A stretch of DNA of 64,000 nt, from assembly GCF_017355985.1 (NCBI RefSeq), contig NZ_JAFIQU010000014.1, positions 62,001 to 126,000 of the forward strand, read 5' to 3'. The translations under genes and the position numbers were made by a program. The DNA is from Arenibaculum pallidiluteum. GTDB lineage: Bacteria > Pseudomonadota > Alphaproteobacteria > Azospirillales > Azospirillaceae. Shown piece after piece: positions 28,373 to 37,639 of the stretch (position 1 is its first letter; every line of letters starts with the position of its first letter). Below the pieces are notes generated by a model. That model did no database searches and was not told the DNA's origin. It was given only the letters and a program-made list of their open reading frames with translations.

Positions 28373-29803
28373 CTATTGAAACGCGCTTTTGGACCGGGCG
28401 GGCCCAAGCGCCACCGGCCGCCGCCGCGCGCGCAGGGGCGCCCGTTCGGTCGCCTGGAACGTAGCGGGCAGGCTGATCACGGCGCGCAGCCCGCCATCCG
28501 GCCTGTTCTCCAGGAAAATGTCGCCCCCATGCCCGCGGGCGATCGAGCGCGCAATGGGAAGGCCAAGGCCAACGCCGCCCGTGCGCCGGTTCCGCGACGC
28601 CTCGAGCCGCACGAAGGGTTCGAAGACGCGCTCGAGGTCGGCCGGCGCAATGCCCGGCCCGAGATCGTCCACGACGACGCGGATCTCGCCGCCGTCATGG
28701 ATCATGGCGACCCTGGCCGAGCCGCCGTAGGATATCGCGTTCTCCACGAGGTTCCGCACGACCCGCCGCATGGCCGAGGGGCGGCATACCACCGGAAGCT
28801 TCGCCGCCTCGTCGAAGGTCACCGGAGCGCCGAGATCGGCCATGTCCTCGCACACGCTCCCGACCAGGGAGGCGAGATCCACGCTCCGCGCCTCCTCGCC
28901 GCCCTCCTCGCGCGCGAAGGACAGCATGGCCTCGGCCGTGAGCCGGAGCTCCTCCACATTGTCCAGCATGCGCTGCTTGGTCTCGCCCTCGTCGAGCATC
29001 TCGACCCGCAGGCGCAGGTTGGTGATGGGTGTCCGCAGGTCATGGCTGACCGCCGCCAGCATGCGCGTGCGATCGTCGACGAAGCGCCGCAGCCGGGCGC
29101 TCATGGCGTTGAAGGCCGCCGCGGCGCGCCGGACCTCGATGGGTCCTTTCCGCTCGTCGAGCTCGACCGCCTCGCCGCGTCCGAGCCGCTCCGCCGCTTC
29201 GCTGATCGATTTGAGCGGACGGGAGATGCGGCTGGAAATGAAGAAGGCGACCAGCGCCATCATCACGATGGACGAAAGGATGGACGTGTACATGGCATTG
29301 CCGGACACCGGCGGCCGGGTCTGGTAGGTGGCTGCGTTCAGCCAGCGGCCGTCGGGGAAGAGGGCGGACACCACGAACTTCAGCTCCTCCGATCCATCCG
29401 GCGCCACCAGGGCTTCGCCGGATGGCCGCTTGATCAGCACCCGCACATCCCTGACGCCGTCCGCGACCATCGTCCTCAGCCGGTCGCGCGCGGCAAGGGC
29501 TTCGGGCGTTGGCTCTATGTGGGCGGCGAGGGCCTCGGTGCCCCACCAGAACCGGAACTGGGGGCTGCTGACCGCCTCCAGCACGTCCTTGTGCAAGGGG
29601 TCCGGGGCCGCCGAGATCAGCCGGATGGCGGCCGCGGTCTTGGCGATCGTGCTGCCGATCTGAATCTGCTGCACGGCGAGGGCCTGCTCGTCCCTGTAGG
29701 CAAGCCAGCTGCCCAGTTTCGCAACGATCATGGCCGCCGTCAGGAGAAGGACCATCTGCGTGAAGAGCGTCCGGGGCACGGCGTGGCGAAGGAGTTTGAT
29801 CAC
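28373..29803 (-). CDS. Two-component sensor histidine kinase (EnvZ-like)
   Basis: 476 residues. Membrane helices near 15-35 and 180-200 bracket a periplasmic sensing domain of about 140 residues. HAMP follows (ISRPLKSISEAAERLGRG), then HisKA with the phosphoacceptor in AVSHDLRTPITNLRLR, and HATPase (NLVENAISYGG, DLGPGIAP, GGVGLGLPIARSIA). The GTG start overlaps the regulator's stop (GTGA). The C-terminal 25 residues are basic. It sits between genes for the GP(F/Y)SRQ secreted proteins, so a link to envelope or secretion stress is possible but unproven. Confidence 0.93.
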   Translation of the reverse strand: MIKLLRHAVPRTLFTQMVLLLTAAMIVAKLGSWLAYRDEQALAVQQIQIGSTIAKTAAAIRLISAAPDPLHKDVLEAVSSPQFRFWWGTEALAAHIEPTPEALAARDRLRTMVADGVRDVRVLIKRPSGEALVAPDGSEELKFVVSALFPDGRWLNAATYQTRPPVSGNAMYTSILSSIVMMALVAFFISSRISRPLKSISEAAERLGRGEAVELDERKGPIEVRRAAAAFNAMSARLRRFVDDRTRMLAAVSHDLRTPITNLRLRVEMLDEGETKQRMLDNVEELRLTAEAMLSFAREEGGEEARSVDLASLVGSVCEDMADLGAPVTFDEAAKLPVVCRPSAMRRVVRNLVENAISYGGSARVAMIHDGGEIRVVVDDLGPGIAPADLERVFEPFVRLEASRNRRTGGVGLGLPIARSIARGHGGDIFLENRPDGGLRAVISLPATFQATERAPLRARRRPVALGPARSKSAFQ

Positions 29804-30540
29804 GGCAGTTCCCTCACACTGACGGCGAAGCAGTAGCCGCCACCCCAGACCGTCTTGATCAGGCCGGGGTTGCGCGGATCGGTTTCCACCTTGCGGCGGA
29901 GGCGGCTGACCTGATTGTCGATGCTGCGGTCGAAGGCATCGGCCACGCGGCCTTTGGTCAGGTCGAGCAGCTGGTCCCGCGACAGCACGATGCCGGGGTG
30001 GCGAACGAAGGCCTCCAGCAACAGGAACTCCGACGTGCTCAGCGAGACGGCCACGCCGTCGGCGCCCGTCAGCTCCCGCCGTCCCAGATCGAGCACCCAG
30101 CCGTCAAATTCCACGCGCTTGCTCGCGCCGCGCCGCCCGCCGGGATCCACGGGCAGGCTGCGGCTGCGGCGCAGCACCGCCTTGATGCGCGCCAGCAGCT
30201 CACGCGGCTCGAATGGCTTCGCGACATAGTCGTCGGCCCCCATCTCGAGCCCGACGACCCGGTCGGTGGATTCGCCGAGCGCGGTCAGGAAGATGACGGG
30301 CACATCGGTGGTTTCCCGCAGGTGCCGGCAAAGGCTGAGGCCATCCTCGCCCGGCATCATGATGTCCAGCACGACGAGATCCGGCGCGGTGGTGCGCAGC
30401 ACGCGCCGGCAGGCCGCGGCATCCTCCGCCGCGGTGACGCGCAGCCCGTGGCGCTCGAGATAGCGGGTCAGCGTCTCGCGGATATCGCGATGGTCATCGA
30501 TCAGGAGCACATGTGCGGGGGTGTCGTCGGTCGTCAGCAT
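29800..30540 (-). CDS. OmpR-family response regulator
   Basis: 246 residues. Receiver domain with VLLIDDHRD, phosphoacceptor Asp in LVVLDIMMPGEDG, the conserved Thr in FLTAL and Lys in YVAKPF. Winged-helix domain with SLSTSEFLLLEAFVRHPG, RSIDNQVSRLRRKVE and IKTVWGGGYCF. Partner of the kinase immediately downstream. It diverges from the secreted-protein genes at 30889 and 31314, which are the most obvious targets. Confidence 0.94.
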   Translation of the reverse strand: MLTTDDTPAHVLLIDDHRDIRETLTRYLERHGLRVTAAEDAAACRRVLRTTAPDLVVLDIMMPGEDGLSLCRHLRETTDVPVIFLTALGESTDRVVGLEMGADDYVAKPFEPRELLARIKAVLRRSRSLPVDPGGRRGASKRVEFDGWVLDLGRRELTGADGVAVSLSTSEFLLLEAFVRHPGIVLSRDQLLDLTKGRVADAFDRSIDNQVSRLRRKVETDPRNPGLIKTVWGGGYCFAVSVRELP

Positions 30541-30888
30541 GGGATCCTGGCGGAACTGGCAGCGCCGTTGATCGAAACCTTGGCATGAATGCCCAGGCAG
30601 CCAAAGAGTGAAACTGTAAGAAATTGTGTCAGCCCGGAAATCCAACACAGACCGATACACAATACCGGTCCGGCCGACACACTCTGACGACATCTGCTCC
30701 CCATAACTGAGCCCGTCGGCTGAAGCCCTCGGCCGACGCCCCGGCCGGAGCCGCGGCCCCGATTGCTTGATCCCGGCCGCGTGGCGCGGATCCAGGCGGG
30801 GCCCGGCGACGAGGACCGGTCGCATTCGGCGAACATCGATCCCGGCTCGAGCACGGGCCGGCGTTCACACAGCAGAAGGACTACGACC
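30541..30888. promoter_or_regulatory. Divergent promoter region between response regulator and secreted-protein gene
   Basis: 348 bases without a gene. The part around 30605-30670 is AT-richer than its surroundings and holds an inverted repeat, ATTGTGT at 30623-30629 with ACACAAT at 30657-30663. A hairpin-forming dyad (CGTCGGC/GCCGACG) lies at 30714-30738. Either could serve divergent control by the OmpR-type regulator; this is inference. Confidence 0.35.
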
Positions 30889-31185
30889 ATGAAGGCCATC
30901 GCAACTGGCTTCGCCATTCTCCTGGTTGCCGGCAGTGCCATCGCCGGCGAAGGAACTCCCAACCCGATTTTCCCGGGCGGCTTCGCCGTCGCCCCGGGCA
31001 CGTCGGCGGCAGGCCTCGCCGACACCCGCGCCACGGCCGGCCTCGTCGACACCAATGCCCTGGCTTCCATCGCGGAGCCGGCGGAAGGCCCGACCCGCTA
31101 TGACGCGATCCCGGCCTACGACGCGCCGGCCCAGCGGAGTTCCAACTTCGACCCCGCCACCACCGGGCCCTTCTCGCGCCAGTGA
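30889..31185 (+). CDS. Small secreted protein, GPFSRQ-tail family (divergent member)
   Basis: 98 residues. Signal peptide MKAIATGFAILLVAGSAIAG, then a cysteine-free mature region rich in Ala, Pro, Gly and Thr with IFPGGFAVAPG early and TTGPFSRQ at the end. It shares the secreted layout, an early FPG and the terminal GP-(F/Y)-SRQ with the two near-identical proteins at 27830 and 31314, but little else. AGAAGGA precedes the ATG. It lies 128 bases upstream of copy 2 on the same strand, so they may share a transcript. Function unknown. Confidence 0.75.
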   Translation: MKAIATGFAILLVAGSAIAGEGTPNPIFPGGFAVAPGTSAAGLADTRATAGLVDTNALASIAEPAEGPTRYDAIPAYDAPAQRSSNFDPATTGPFSRQ

Positions 31186-31313
31186 CACGGCGGACGGCGC
31201 AAGCACCGACCCGAAGCGGCAGCCTCGCGTCCGAAGCGCTGCCGCCGGTCGGGAACGGAACCGACCAATCCCTGCCGCGTCGGCGGCACGCTCTACCGAG
31301 AGGAGATAAGACA

Positions 31314-31616
31314 ATGCATGTGATCCGCATCGCGACCTTCGGCCTCGCCACGCTGCTGCTGGCCGGCCCCGCCCTCGCCAACGAGCCGCGGACCCTGGAG
31401 AACCTGTTTCCCGGCTGGACGACGGAGCAGACCGGCCTTCCCTCCGAGCGCGCCGGCAGCACCGAGGGCTCCCGCGTCCGGGATTTTGCGACCGAGGACC
31501 GCTACGAGACCGGCGACCAGGTGGCCGTCGCTCCCGGCAAGTCCGTTCCGCGCTTCGGGAGGTCGCCGATCCTGAGCCAGGACGATGCCGTCACGGGCCC
31601 CTACTCGCGCCAGTAG
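31314..31616 (+). CDS. Small secreted protein, GPYSRQ-tail family (copy 2)
   Basis: 100 residues, same signal peptide and layout as the protein at 27830. About seven residues differ, mostly in one patch (RFGRSPILSQDD here against RFAMASVLSEND). Mature protein without cysteine, ending TGPYSRQ. The conserved flanks and mostly synonymous differences elsewhere suggest a recent duplication or gene conversion, with the patch diverging faster. No family recognised. Confidence 0.8.
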   Translation: MHVIRIATFGLATLLLAGPALANEPRTLENLFPGWTTEQTGLPSERAGSTEGSRVRDFATEDRYETGDQVAVAPGKSVPRFGRSPILSQDDAVTGPYSRQ

Positions 31617-31646
31617 GAAACCCGTGCCGTGCGGCGACCCGCAGGC

Positions 31647-31703
31647 AATGGCGGCGGCATCCCCGTGGCCGCCACTGCCTGCCCCACGGTGCAGGGGGCA
31701 GGC
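31647..31703 (+). terminator. Tandem hairpins after secreted-protein gene copy 2
   Basis: Same pair of hairpins as after copy 1. Here the second one is a perfect nine-base-pair stem (GCCTGCCCC with GGGGCAGGC), while the first has one mismatch. In copy 1 it is the other way round. No T-run follows. Confidence 0.45.
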
Positions 31704-32064
31704 ACCCGCGGGTCCTGAACGAAGGAGAATCGCGCAGGAATCGCGGATTTTCCTGCCTGGATCGCCCAGGCCCCCAGGACTATTTTGAAATCGCAAATCT
31801 TCTTGGCGGCTCCAACCAATTCTTTGACCGAAGTCCACGATATCCAGGAAAAGCGAAAAGAAGCGGAAGACGCCGCCGGGGGAATCCGGCCGCAAATCCA
31901 AGCAGTATTTGCCGAAATCGCATACCCCCTGGAAATGCCGCGACGGCGGCGGTCCCGGCAAGGGAATTCGCGCGGCCCGGGTATCGGCCCTGGCGCTGCA
32001 TCTTCATCAGGAGACCAGCCGGCGGCCTGACGGCCGCCAGGGCGGAAAGGACGGGATACAGCGT
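31704..32064. promoter_or_regulatory. Upstream region of the RND efflux operon
   Basis: 361 bases, AT-richer than neighbouring DNA around 31760-31910, with no convincing gene. A perfect dyad GCAGGAA-N9-TTCCTGC is at 31734-31756. A tight hairpin GGCGGCC-TGAC-GGCCGCC is at 32021-32038, just before the efflux adaptor start. Efflux operons are often under local repressors, but no TetR or MarR gene is adjacent here. Confidence 0.35.
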
Positions 32065-33270
32065 ATGGTTCGTCATTCAATGCGCATCGTCGGTGCGGTC
32101 CTTGCCGTGGTCTCGCTCGCCGGATCCGGGCTCCTGTGGCGGAGCTTCGGTGCAGCGCCGCCGCAGGCGCAGGCCCAGGTGCGGCCGCCGGGGCCACCGG
32201 CCGTCGTCGTGGCGCGCCCGGTCACCCGCGAGATCGTTGAACGGCGCGAGTTCGCCGGCCGCTTCGAGCCGAGCGCCGCGGTCGAGATCCGCGCCCGCGT
32301 GTCCGGACACCTGCAGACCATCACGTTCTCGGACGGCGACCTCGTCCAGGCCGGACAGCTCCTCTTCACGATCGATCCGCGCCCCTTCCGCGCGGCGCTG
32401 GCCGAGGCGCGCGCGCAGCTCGCCAGCGCCGCCGCCCAGGTCGAGCTCGCCGATCTCGAGCTCAGCCGCGCCGAGCAGCTCGTCAGCACCAGCGCCGCCT
32501 CGCGGGCGACGCTCGACCAGCGCCGGCAGCAGAAGAAGGCGGCCGATGCCGCCCGCGCGCTCGCCGAGGCGTCGGTGAACCGCGCCGAGATCGATCTCGG
32601 CTTCACCGAGGTCCGCGCCCCGTTCACCGGGCGCGTGTCGAACCGCCGCCTCGATGTCGGCGCCCTCGTCACGGACGGGGCGATGCTCACCACGCTGGTC
32701 GCGCTCGATCCCGTCTACTTCGTCTTCGATATCAGCGAGCAGGACATGCTGGCCTATCAGGAGGCCGCGCGCCAGGGAACGCTCCCGGTCCTCAACGGGC
32801 GGCAGATCCCGGTCGAGGCGCGGGCCCAGGGGAACGGGGACTGGCCCCACCGGGGCGTCATCGATTTCGTCGACAACAGGATCGAGGCCGGGGCCGGAAC
32901 GATCCGCGCCCGCGCTCGCATCTCCAATGCCGAGGGGCTCGTCACGCCTGGCCAGTTCGGGCGCGTGCGCCTGCCCTTCTCCGGCAGCTACCAGGCGATG
33001 CTGGTTCCCGAAGCGGCTCTGCTGACCGACCAGGCCGACCGCGTGGTGCTGACCGTCGATGCGGAGGGGACGGTGCGCTCCTCCAGGGTGACGCTCGGCC
33101 CGCGGCAGCCCGACGGCACGCGCATCGTGCGCAGCGGCATCGGCCCCGACGACCGGGTCATCGTCAACGGCCTGCTGCGCGCCCGGCCGGGACAGAAGGT
33201 GACGGCGCAGCCCGCCGAAGGCGAGGCGCGCGCGGCCGCGCCCGGCGCCGCCCCCCGGACCGGAAGCTGA
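32065..33270 (+). CDS. RND efflux periplasmic adaptor (MexA/AcrA-like)
   Basis: 401 residues. N-terminal membrane or signal segment (IVGAVLAVVSLAGSGLLW), then a biotinyl-lipoyl half-motif (EIRARVSGHLQTITFSDGD), a helical hairpin (about 100-180), the second lipoyl half (FTEVRAPFTGRVSNRRLDVG) and the beta-barrel and membrane-proximal domains. It bridges the inner-membrane pump to an outer-membrane channel; no TolC-like gene is present in the window. ATG at 32065 is used; ATG at 32080 is an alternative. The pump gene begins 11 bases downstream. Confidence 0.93.
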   Translation: MVRHSMRIVGAVLAVVSLAGSGLLWRSFGAAPPQAQAQVRPPGPPAVVVARPVTREIVERREFAGRFEPSAAVEIRARVSGHLQTITFSDGDLVQAGQLLFTIDPRPFRAALAEARAQLASAAAQVELADLELSRAEQLVSTSAASRATLDQRRQQKKAADAARALAEASVNRAEIDLGFTEVRAPFTGRVSNRRLDVGALVTDGAMLTTLVALDPVYFVFDISEQDMLAYQEAARQGTLPVLNGRQIPVEARAQGNGDWPHRGVIDFVDNRIEAGAGTIRARARISNAEGLVTPGQFGRVRLPFSGSYQAMLVPEAALLTDQADRVVLTVDAEGTVRSSRVTLGPRQPDGTRIVRSGIGPDDRVIVNGLLRARPGQKVTAQPAEGEARAAAPGAAPRTGS

Positions 33271-33281
33271 GGAGTCAGCCG

Positions 33282-36200
33282 ATGCGCCTTGCCCATTTCT
33301 GCATCGACCGGCCGATCTTCGCGACGGTGCTGTCGGTCCTGATCGTGCTGGTCGGCCTCGCCGGCTACGTCACCCTGCCCGTGGCGCAGTATCCCGAGAT
33401 CGCGCCGCCCACGGTGGTCGTGAACGCGCAGTACCCCGGCGCTTCGGCCGAGGTCGTCAGCAACACGGTCGCCGCGCCGATCGAGCAGGAGATCAATGGC
33501 GTCGAGAACATGCTCTACATGTCCTCGCAGGCGACCGGGGACGGCCAGCTCTCCATCACCATCGCCTTCACGCTCGGCACCGATGTCGACGAGGCCCAGG
33601 TGCTGGTGCAGAATCGCCTCTCCGTCGCGGAGCCGCGCCTTCCCGAGGAGGTGCGCCGCCTTGGTGTCACCGTGCGCAAGTCGTCGCCGGACATCCTGAT
33701 GGTGCTCCAGCTCTTCTCGCCGGACAATTCGCGCGACCAGCTCTATCTCGCCAACTACGTGACGCTGCAGGTCCGCGACGCGCTGCTGCGCGTGCCGGGG
33801 GCCGGCGACGTGCGCATGCCGGCCTCTCGCGACTACGCGATGGTGATCTGGCTGGATCCCGACCGCGTCGCCGCGCGCAACCTGACGGCCGGAGAAGTGG
33901 TGGAGGCGCTGCGCGCGCAGAACGTTCAGGTCGCATCCGGCGTGATGAACCAGCCCCCGGTGCCGACGGACGGCGCGTTCCAGCTCAATGTCGAGACGCT
34001 CGGGCGCCTGTCCGACCCCGCGCAGTTCGAGGACATCGTCGTGCGCACCGACGCCGACGGGCGCGTCACCCGGGTGCGCGACATCGCACGGGTCGAGCTG
34101 ACCGCGCAGACCTATCGCGCCGGCGCCAATTTCGATGGCCGGCCGGCCCAGCCGGTCCAGGTGTTCCAGCAGCCTGGCTCCAACGCGCTGGAGACGGCGG
34201 AGCGCGTCGCCGCGGAGATGCGCCGGCTCGGGGAGCGCCTCCCGGCAGGCGTCGCCTACGACATCCCCTTCAACCCGACGCAGTTCATCGACGAATCCGT
34301 CAGCGAGGTCTACAGGACCCTGGGCGAGGCGATCCTCCTGGTCGTCGTCGTCGTGGTGCTCTTCCTGCAGACATGGCGCGCCGCGGTGATCCCCATCCTC
34401 GCCATCCCGATCTCGCTGATCGGGACATTCGCCGTGATGGCCGCGCTGGGCTATTCCCTGAACAACCTGACCCTGCTCGGCCTTGTGCTGGCGATCGGCA
34501 TCGTCGTGGACGACGCCATCGTGGTGGTCGAGAACATCGAGCGGCATCTGCGCCGCGGCGTACCTCCGCGGGAGGCCGCACACCGCTCCATGGACGAGAT
34601 ATCGACGGCGCTGGTCGCGATCGCGCTCGTGCTCTCGGCCGTCTTCATCCCCGCGGCGCTGGTGCCGGGAATCACCGGGCAGTTCTTCCGGCAGTTCGCC
34701 GTGACCATCGCCGCCTCAACCATCATCTCGGCCTTCGTGTCGCTGACGCTCAGCCCGGCGCTCGGGGCGCTGCTGCTGCGGCCGCACGCGCCGGAGGCCC
34801 GCCGCCGGCGGGGGCCGCTCGGCTGGATCGAGCGCGGCTTCTCGGCCTTCAACGGCGGCTTCGAGCGCGTCTCGCGGGGATATGGCGGGATCACCCGGCG
34901 GGTCGTGCGGCTCGGCGCGCTGACGCTGCTTCCCTATGCGGGACTGCTGGCCCTCACGGCTTTCCAGCTCGAGCGCACGCCGCGCGGCTTCATCCCCGAG
35001 CTGGACCAGGGATACTTCATCACCTCCGTCCAGCTTCCCCCCGGCGCGTCGCTGTCGCGCACGGAAGCCGTCATGACCGATCTGTCGAACCGGCTGATGG
35101 AGATGGACGGGGTGGAGCATGTGATCGCGGTGGCCGGGCTCGACGGCGCGACCTTCACCAACGCCCCCAGCAGCGGCGTCGCCTTCGTGACCCTGGAACC
35201 CTTCGCCGAGCGGGCGGCGCGGAACCTCGGCGTCGATGCCATCATGGCGGCGATGGCCCGGCGGACGGCCGACCTCGCCGAGGCGCGCCTGATCCCGATC
35301 AAGCCGCCCTCCGTGCGGGGCATGGGCAATGCCGGCGGCTTCAAGATGATGGTGCAGGACCGGAACGGCGCATCCCCTGCCGAGCTGGAATCCGTGCTGC
35401 GCGCCGTCGTGGCGGAGGCCGCGCGCCATCCGGAGCTGGTCCGGGTCTTCACGCCGTTCAGCACCGCGACGCCGAAGCTCTATGCCGACATCGACCGGAC
35501 GAAGGCGGAGATGCTCGGCGTGCCGGTGAGCCGGGTGTTCGAGACGCTCGAGGTCTATCTCGGCTCGTCCTACGTGAACGACTTCAACCTGCTGGGCCGG
35601 ACCTTCCAGGTGCGCGCCCAGGCGGACGGCGCGTTCCGGCAGGATCCGGAAGTGATCGCCGGCTTCAGGACCCGCAGCGACAGCGGCGCCATGGTCCCGC
35701 TGAGCTCCGTCGCGACCTTCGAGGAGCGCACGGGTCCCTACCGGGTGCCACGCTACAATCTCGCGGCGGCCGGCGAGGTGCAGGGGGCTGCCGCGCCGGG
35801 CGCCTCGACCGGCGCCGCGCTCGACCGCATGGAGCGGATCGCCGCCGAGACGCTGCCCGAGGGCTACGGCTTCGAATGGACCGAGCTCGCCCTGCAGGAG
35901 CGGCTCGCCGGCGGGTCCGGCCTGATGGTCTTCGCGGCCTCGATCGTCTTCGTCTTCCTGCTGCTCGCCGCGCAGTACGAGAGCTGGGCGCTTCCGCTCT
36001 CGGTCATGCTGATCGTGCCGCTGTGCCTGCTCGCGGCGGTGAGCGGCATCCTGGTCATGTCAATGGACGTGAACATCCTCTCGCAGATCGGCTTCGTGGT
36101 GCTGATCGGTCTCGCCGCCAAGAACGCCATCCTGATCGTCGAGTTCGCCCGCCAGCGCGAGGAGGACGGGGCGAGCCCGGCGGAGGCCGCCACCGAGGCC

Positions 36201-36440
36201 GCCCGCGTGCGCCTGCGTCCGATCGTCATGACCTCGCTCGCCTTCATCCTCGGCGTGGTGCCGCTGGTCTTCGCCACGGGGGCCGGGGCGGAGCTGCGCC
36301 AGGTCCTCGGCGTCGTGGTCTTCGCCGGCATGCTGGGCGTCACGCTGTTCGGGCTGATCTTCACCCCAACCTTCTACGTGATCTGCCGCCGGATGGCGGA
36401 CCGGTTCGGCACGGCGCGGCTCGGGGCGGAGCATGGCTGA
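33282..36440 (+). CDS. RND efflux permease, HAE1/AcrB-like
   Basis: 1052 residues, full family length, twelve membrane helices and two large periplasmic loops. It starts MRLAHFCIDRPIFATVLSVL. The proton-relay aspartate pair is present in helix 4 (GIVVDDAIVVVENIE, near 408-410) and the conserved lysine is in GLAAKNAILIVEFAR in helix 10. It is expected to export hydrophobic or amphiphilic compounds using the proton gradient. Reading frame intact. Confidence 0.96.
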   Translation: MRLAHFCIDRPIFATVLSVLIVLVGLAGYVTLPVAQYPEIAPPTVVVNAQYPGASAEVVSNTVAAPIEQEINGVENMLYMSSQATGDGQLSITIAFTLGTDVDEAQVLVQNRLSVAEPRLPEEVRRLGVTVRKSSPDILMVLQLFSPDNSRDQLYLANYVTLQVRDALLRVPGAGDVRMPASRDYAMVIWLDPDRVAARNLTAGEVVEALRAQNVQVASGVMNQPPVPTDGAFQLNVETLGRLSDPAQFEDIVVRTDADGRVTRVRDIARVELTAQTYRAGANFDGRPAQPVQVFQQPGSNALETAERVAAEMRRLGERLPAGVAYDIPFNPTQFIDESVSEVYRTLGEAILLVVVVVVLFLQTWRAAVIPILAIPISLIGTFAVMAALGYSLNNLTLLGLVLAIGIVVDDAIVVVENIERHLRRGVPPREAAHRSMDEISTALVAIALVLSAVFIPAALVPGITGQFFRQFAVTIAASTIISAFVSLTLSPALGALLLRPHAPEARRRRGPLGWIERGFSAFNGGFERVSRGYGGITRRVVRLGALTLLPYAGLLALTAFQLERTPRGFIPELDQGYFITSVQLPPGASLSRTEAVMTDLSNRLMEMDGVEHVIAVAGLDGATFTNAPSSGVAFVTLEPFAERAARNLGVDAIMAAMARRTADLAEARLIPIKPPSVRGMGNAGGFKMMVQDRNGASPAELESVLRAVVAEAARHPELVRVFTPFSTATPKLYADIDRTKAEMLGVPVSRVFETLEVYLGSSYVNDFNLLGRTFQVRAQADGAFRQDPEVIAGFRTRSDSGAMVPLSSVATFEERTGPYRVPRYNLAAAGEVQGAAAPGASTGAALDRMERIAAETLPEGYGFEWTELALQERLAGGSGLMVFAASIVFVFLLLAAQYESWALPLSVMLIVPLCLLAAVSGILVMSMDVNILSQIGFVVLIGLAAKNAILIVEFARQREEDGASPAEAATEAARVRLRPIVMTSLAFILGVVPLVFATGAGAELRQVLGVVVFAGMLGVTLFGLIFTPTFYVICRRMADRFGTARLGAEHG

Positions 36441-36600
36441 GGTATCGCCGCTGCTCGGGGCCGCGCCTGGACCGGACCGCTGTCGATCCGGACGATCGCG
36501 CATGGAAGCCGGACTTTCCTGGATCGCAGGGCCGCCGGCCGGTTCGTAGCCTGCGAACACGCCGCAGCGGCCGCCACGGGACACCCGGAGCAAGCATTCC

Positions 36601-37475
36601 ATGATCGTCCTCACCACGCCCACCGGCAGCATCGGCCGGAAAGTCCTCGGGACCATTCTTCGAAGGCGGCGCGCCCTTCCGCGTGATCACGCGCGATCCC
36701 TCCAGGCTTGATTCCCCTGGCCTTCCGGCCGAGACGCGCGGGCGCATCGACGTCGTTCAGGGCTCGCACGGCGACGCCGACGTCGCCGACCGGGCGTTCG
36801 TGGACGCCGTGTTCTGGCTCGTGCCTCCGATCCCTGGCGCGCACAGCCTCGATGCCGCCAATCTGGACTTCACCCGACCCGCCTGCGAGGCGATCCGGAA
36901 GCGCGGGGTGAAGCGGGTGGTCGCGGTCTCGGCCATCGGCCGCGGGTGGCCCGGCATGCCGGGCTGGTCTCGGCGGCGCTGGCGATGGAGGATCTGATCG
37001 CGGGCACCGGCGTGGGCTTCCGGGCGCTGGGGATACCGTCGTTCACGGACAACCTCCTGCGTCAGGTGGAACCCATCAGGAGCCAGGGCGTCTTCTTCTC
37101 GCCGATCGCGCGGGATCTCAGGCTGCCGACCTGCGCGACGCGCGACATCGCGGCTGGCGCCGCCGGGCTGCTCCTGGATCCCACCTGGAGCGGGTCGGGA
37201 ACCGTCCCGGTGCTGGGCCTCGAGACCTGTCCTTCGACGGCATGCCCGGGACCATGTCGGAGGTGCTGAAAAGGCCCGTGCGCTTCCAGCAGATCCCGTT
37301 CGAGGCCTACAAGGCCAGGCTGGTCGAGCGCGGCATGCCGGAGGCCATGGCCCACATGATGAGGGCCAAGGATGCCGGCCTCGACCGCACCGAGCCGCGC
37401 ACGCCGCAAGCCTGCACCCCCACGACCTTCCGCCAGTGGTGCGAGGACGTCCTGAAGCCCGCCGTCCTCGGCTGA
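36601..37475 (+). pseudogene. NmrA-like NAD(P)-binding protein, frameshifted
   Basis: Reads as one NmrA/atypical short-chain reductase only if three frame changes are allowed. It opens MIVLTTPTGSIGRKVLGTIL (glycine-rich nucleotide site) at 36601. It shifts near 36661 to a frame with GGAPFRVITRDPSRL and VKRVVAVSAIGRG, shifts near 36950 to HAGLVSAALAMEDLIAGTG, and shifts near 37235 to SEVLKRPVRFQQIPFEAY. All parts match the family in order. With three shifts in under 900 bases while neighbours are intact, decay is more likely than sequencing error, though the latter is not excluded. Confidence 0.8.
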
Positions 37476-37530
37476 CGGGAGGCGGAAGCAGTCATGCTTC
37501 GGGCGGCCTCTCGGCTGTTTCGCTGTATCG

Positions 37531-37564
37531 AGGTGTGGCCTGGCGCTTCGCGCAGGCCACACCT
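37531..37564. terminator. Perfect 12-bp hairpin, probably bidirectional terminator
   Basis: AGGTGTGGCCTG, a ten-base loop, then CAGGCCACACCT: a perfect twelve-base-pair stem. It lies 55 bases after the pseudogene end on one strand and 75 bases after the end of the 57-residue gene on the other. There is no T-run on either side. Confidence 0.55.
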
Positions 37565-37639
37565 CCTTCGGCATGCGCCCCAGCTTGGACTGGCCGTCGG
37601 GCCGCACCCCTCCCCACGAGCAGTGCCGGGTTCGGCCGC

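Larger units (their letters stand above)
31295..31703 (+). repeat. Direct repeat copy 2 (secreted-protein cassette)
   Basis: Ungapped match to 27811-28219, beginning at ACCGAGAGGAGATAAG and ending at GGGGGCAGGC after the second hairpin. Flanking sequences outside these limits are unrelated except for the short leader element described separately. The two copies are in the same orientation and bracket the two-component genes and the third paralog. Confidence 0.9.

Noticed and set aside
27811-31703. Composite transposon suggested by direct repeats
   Set aside because: The repeats encode a secreted protein and hairpins, not a transposase, and no terminal inverted repeats or target duplications were seen.
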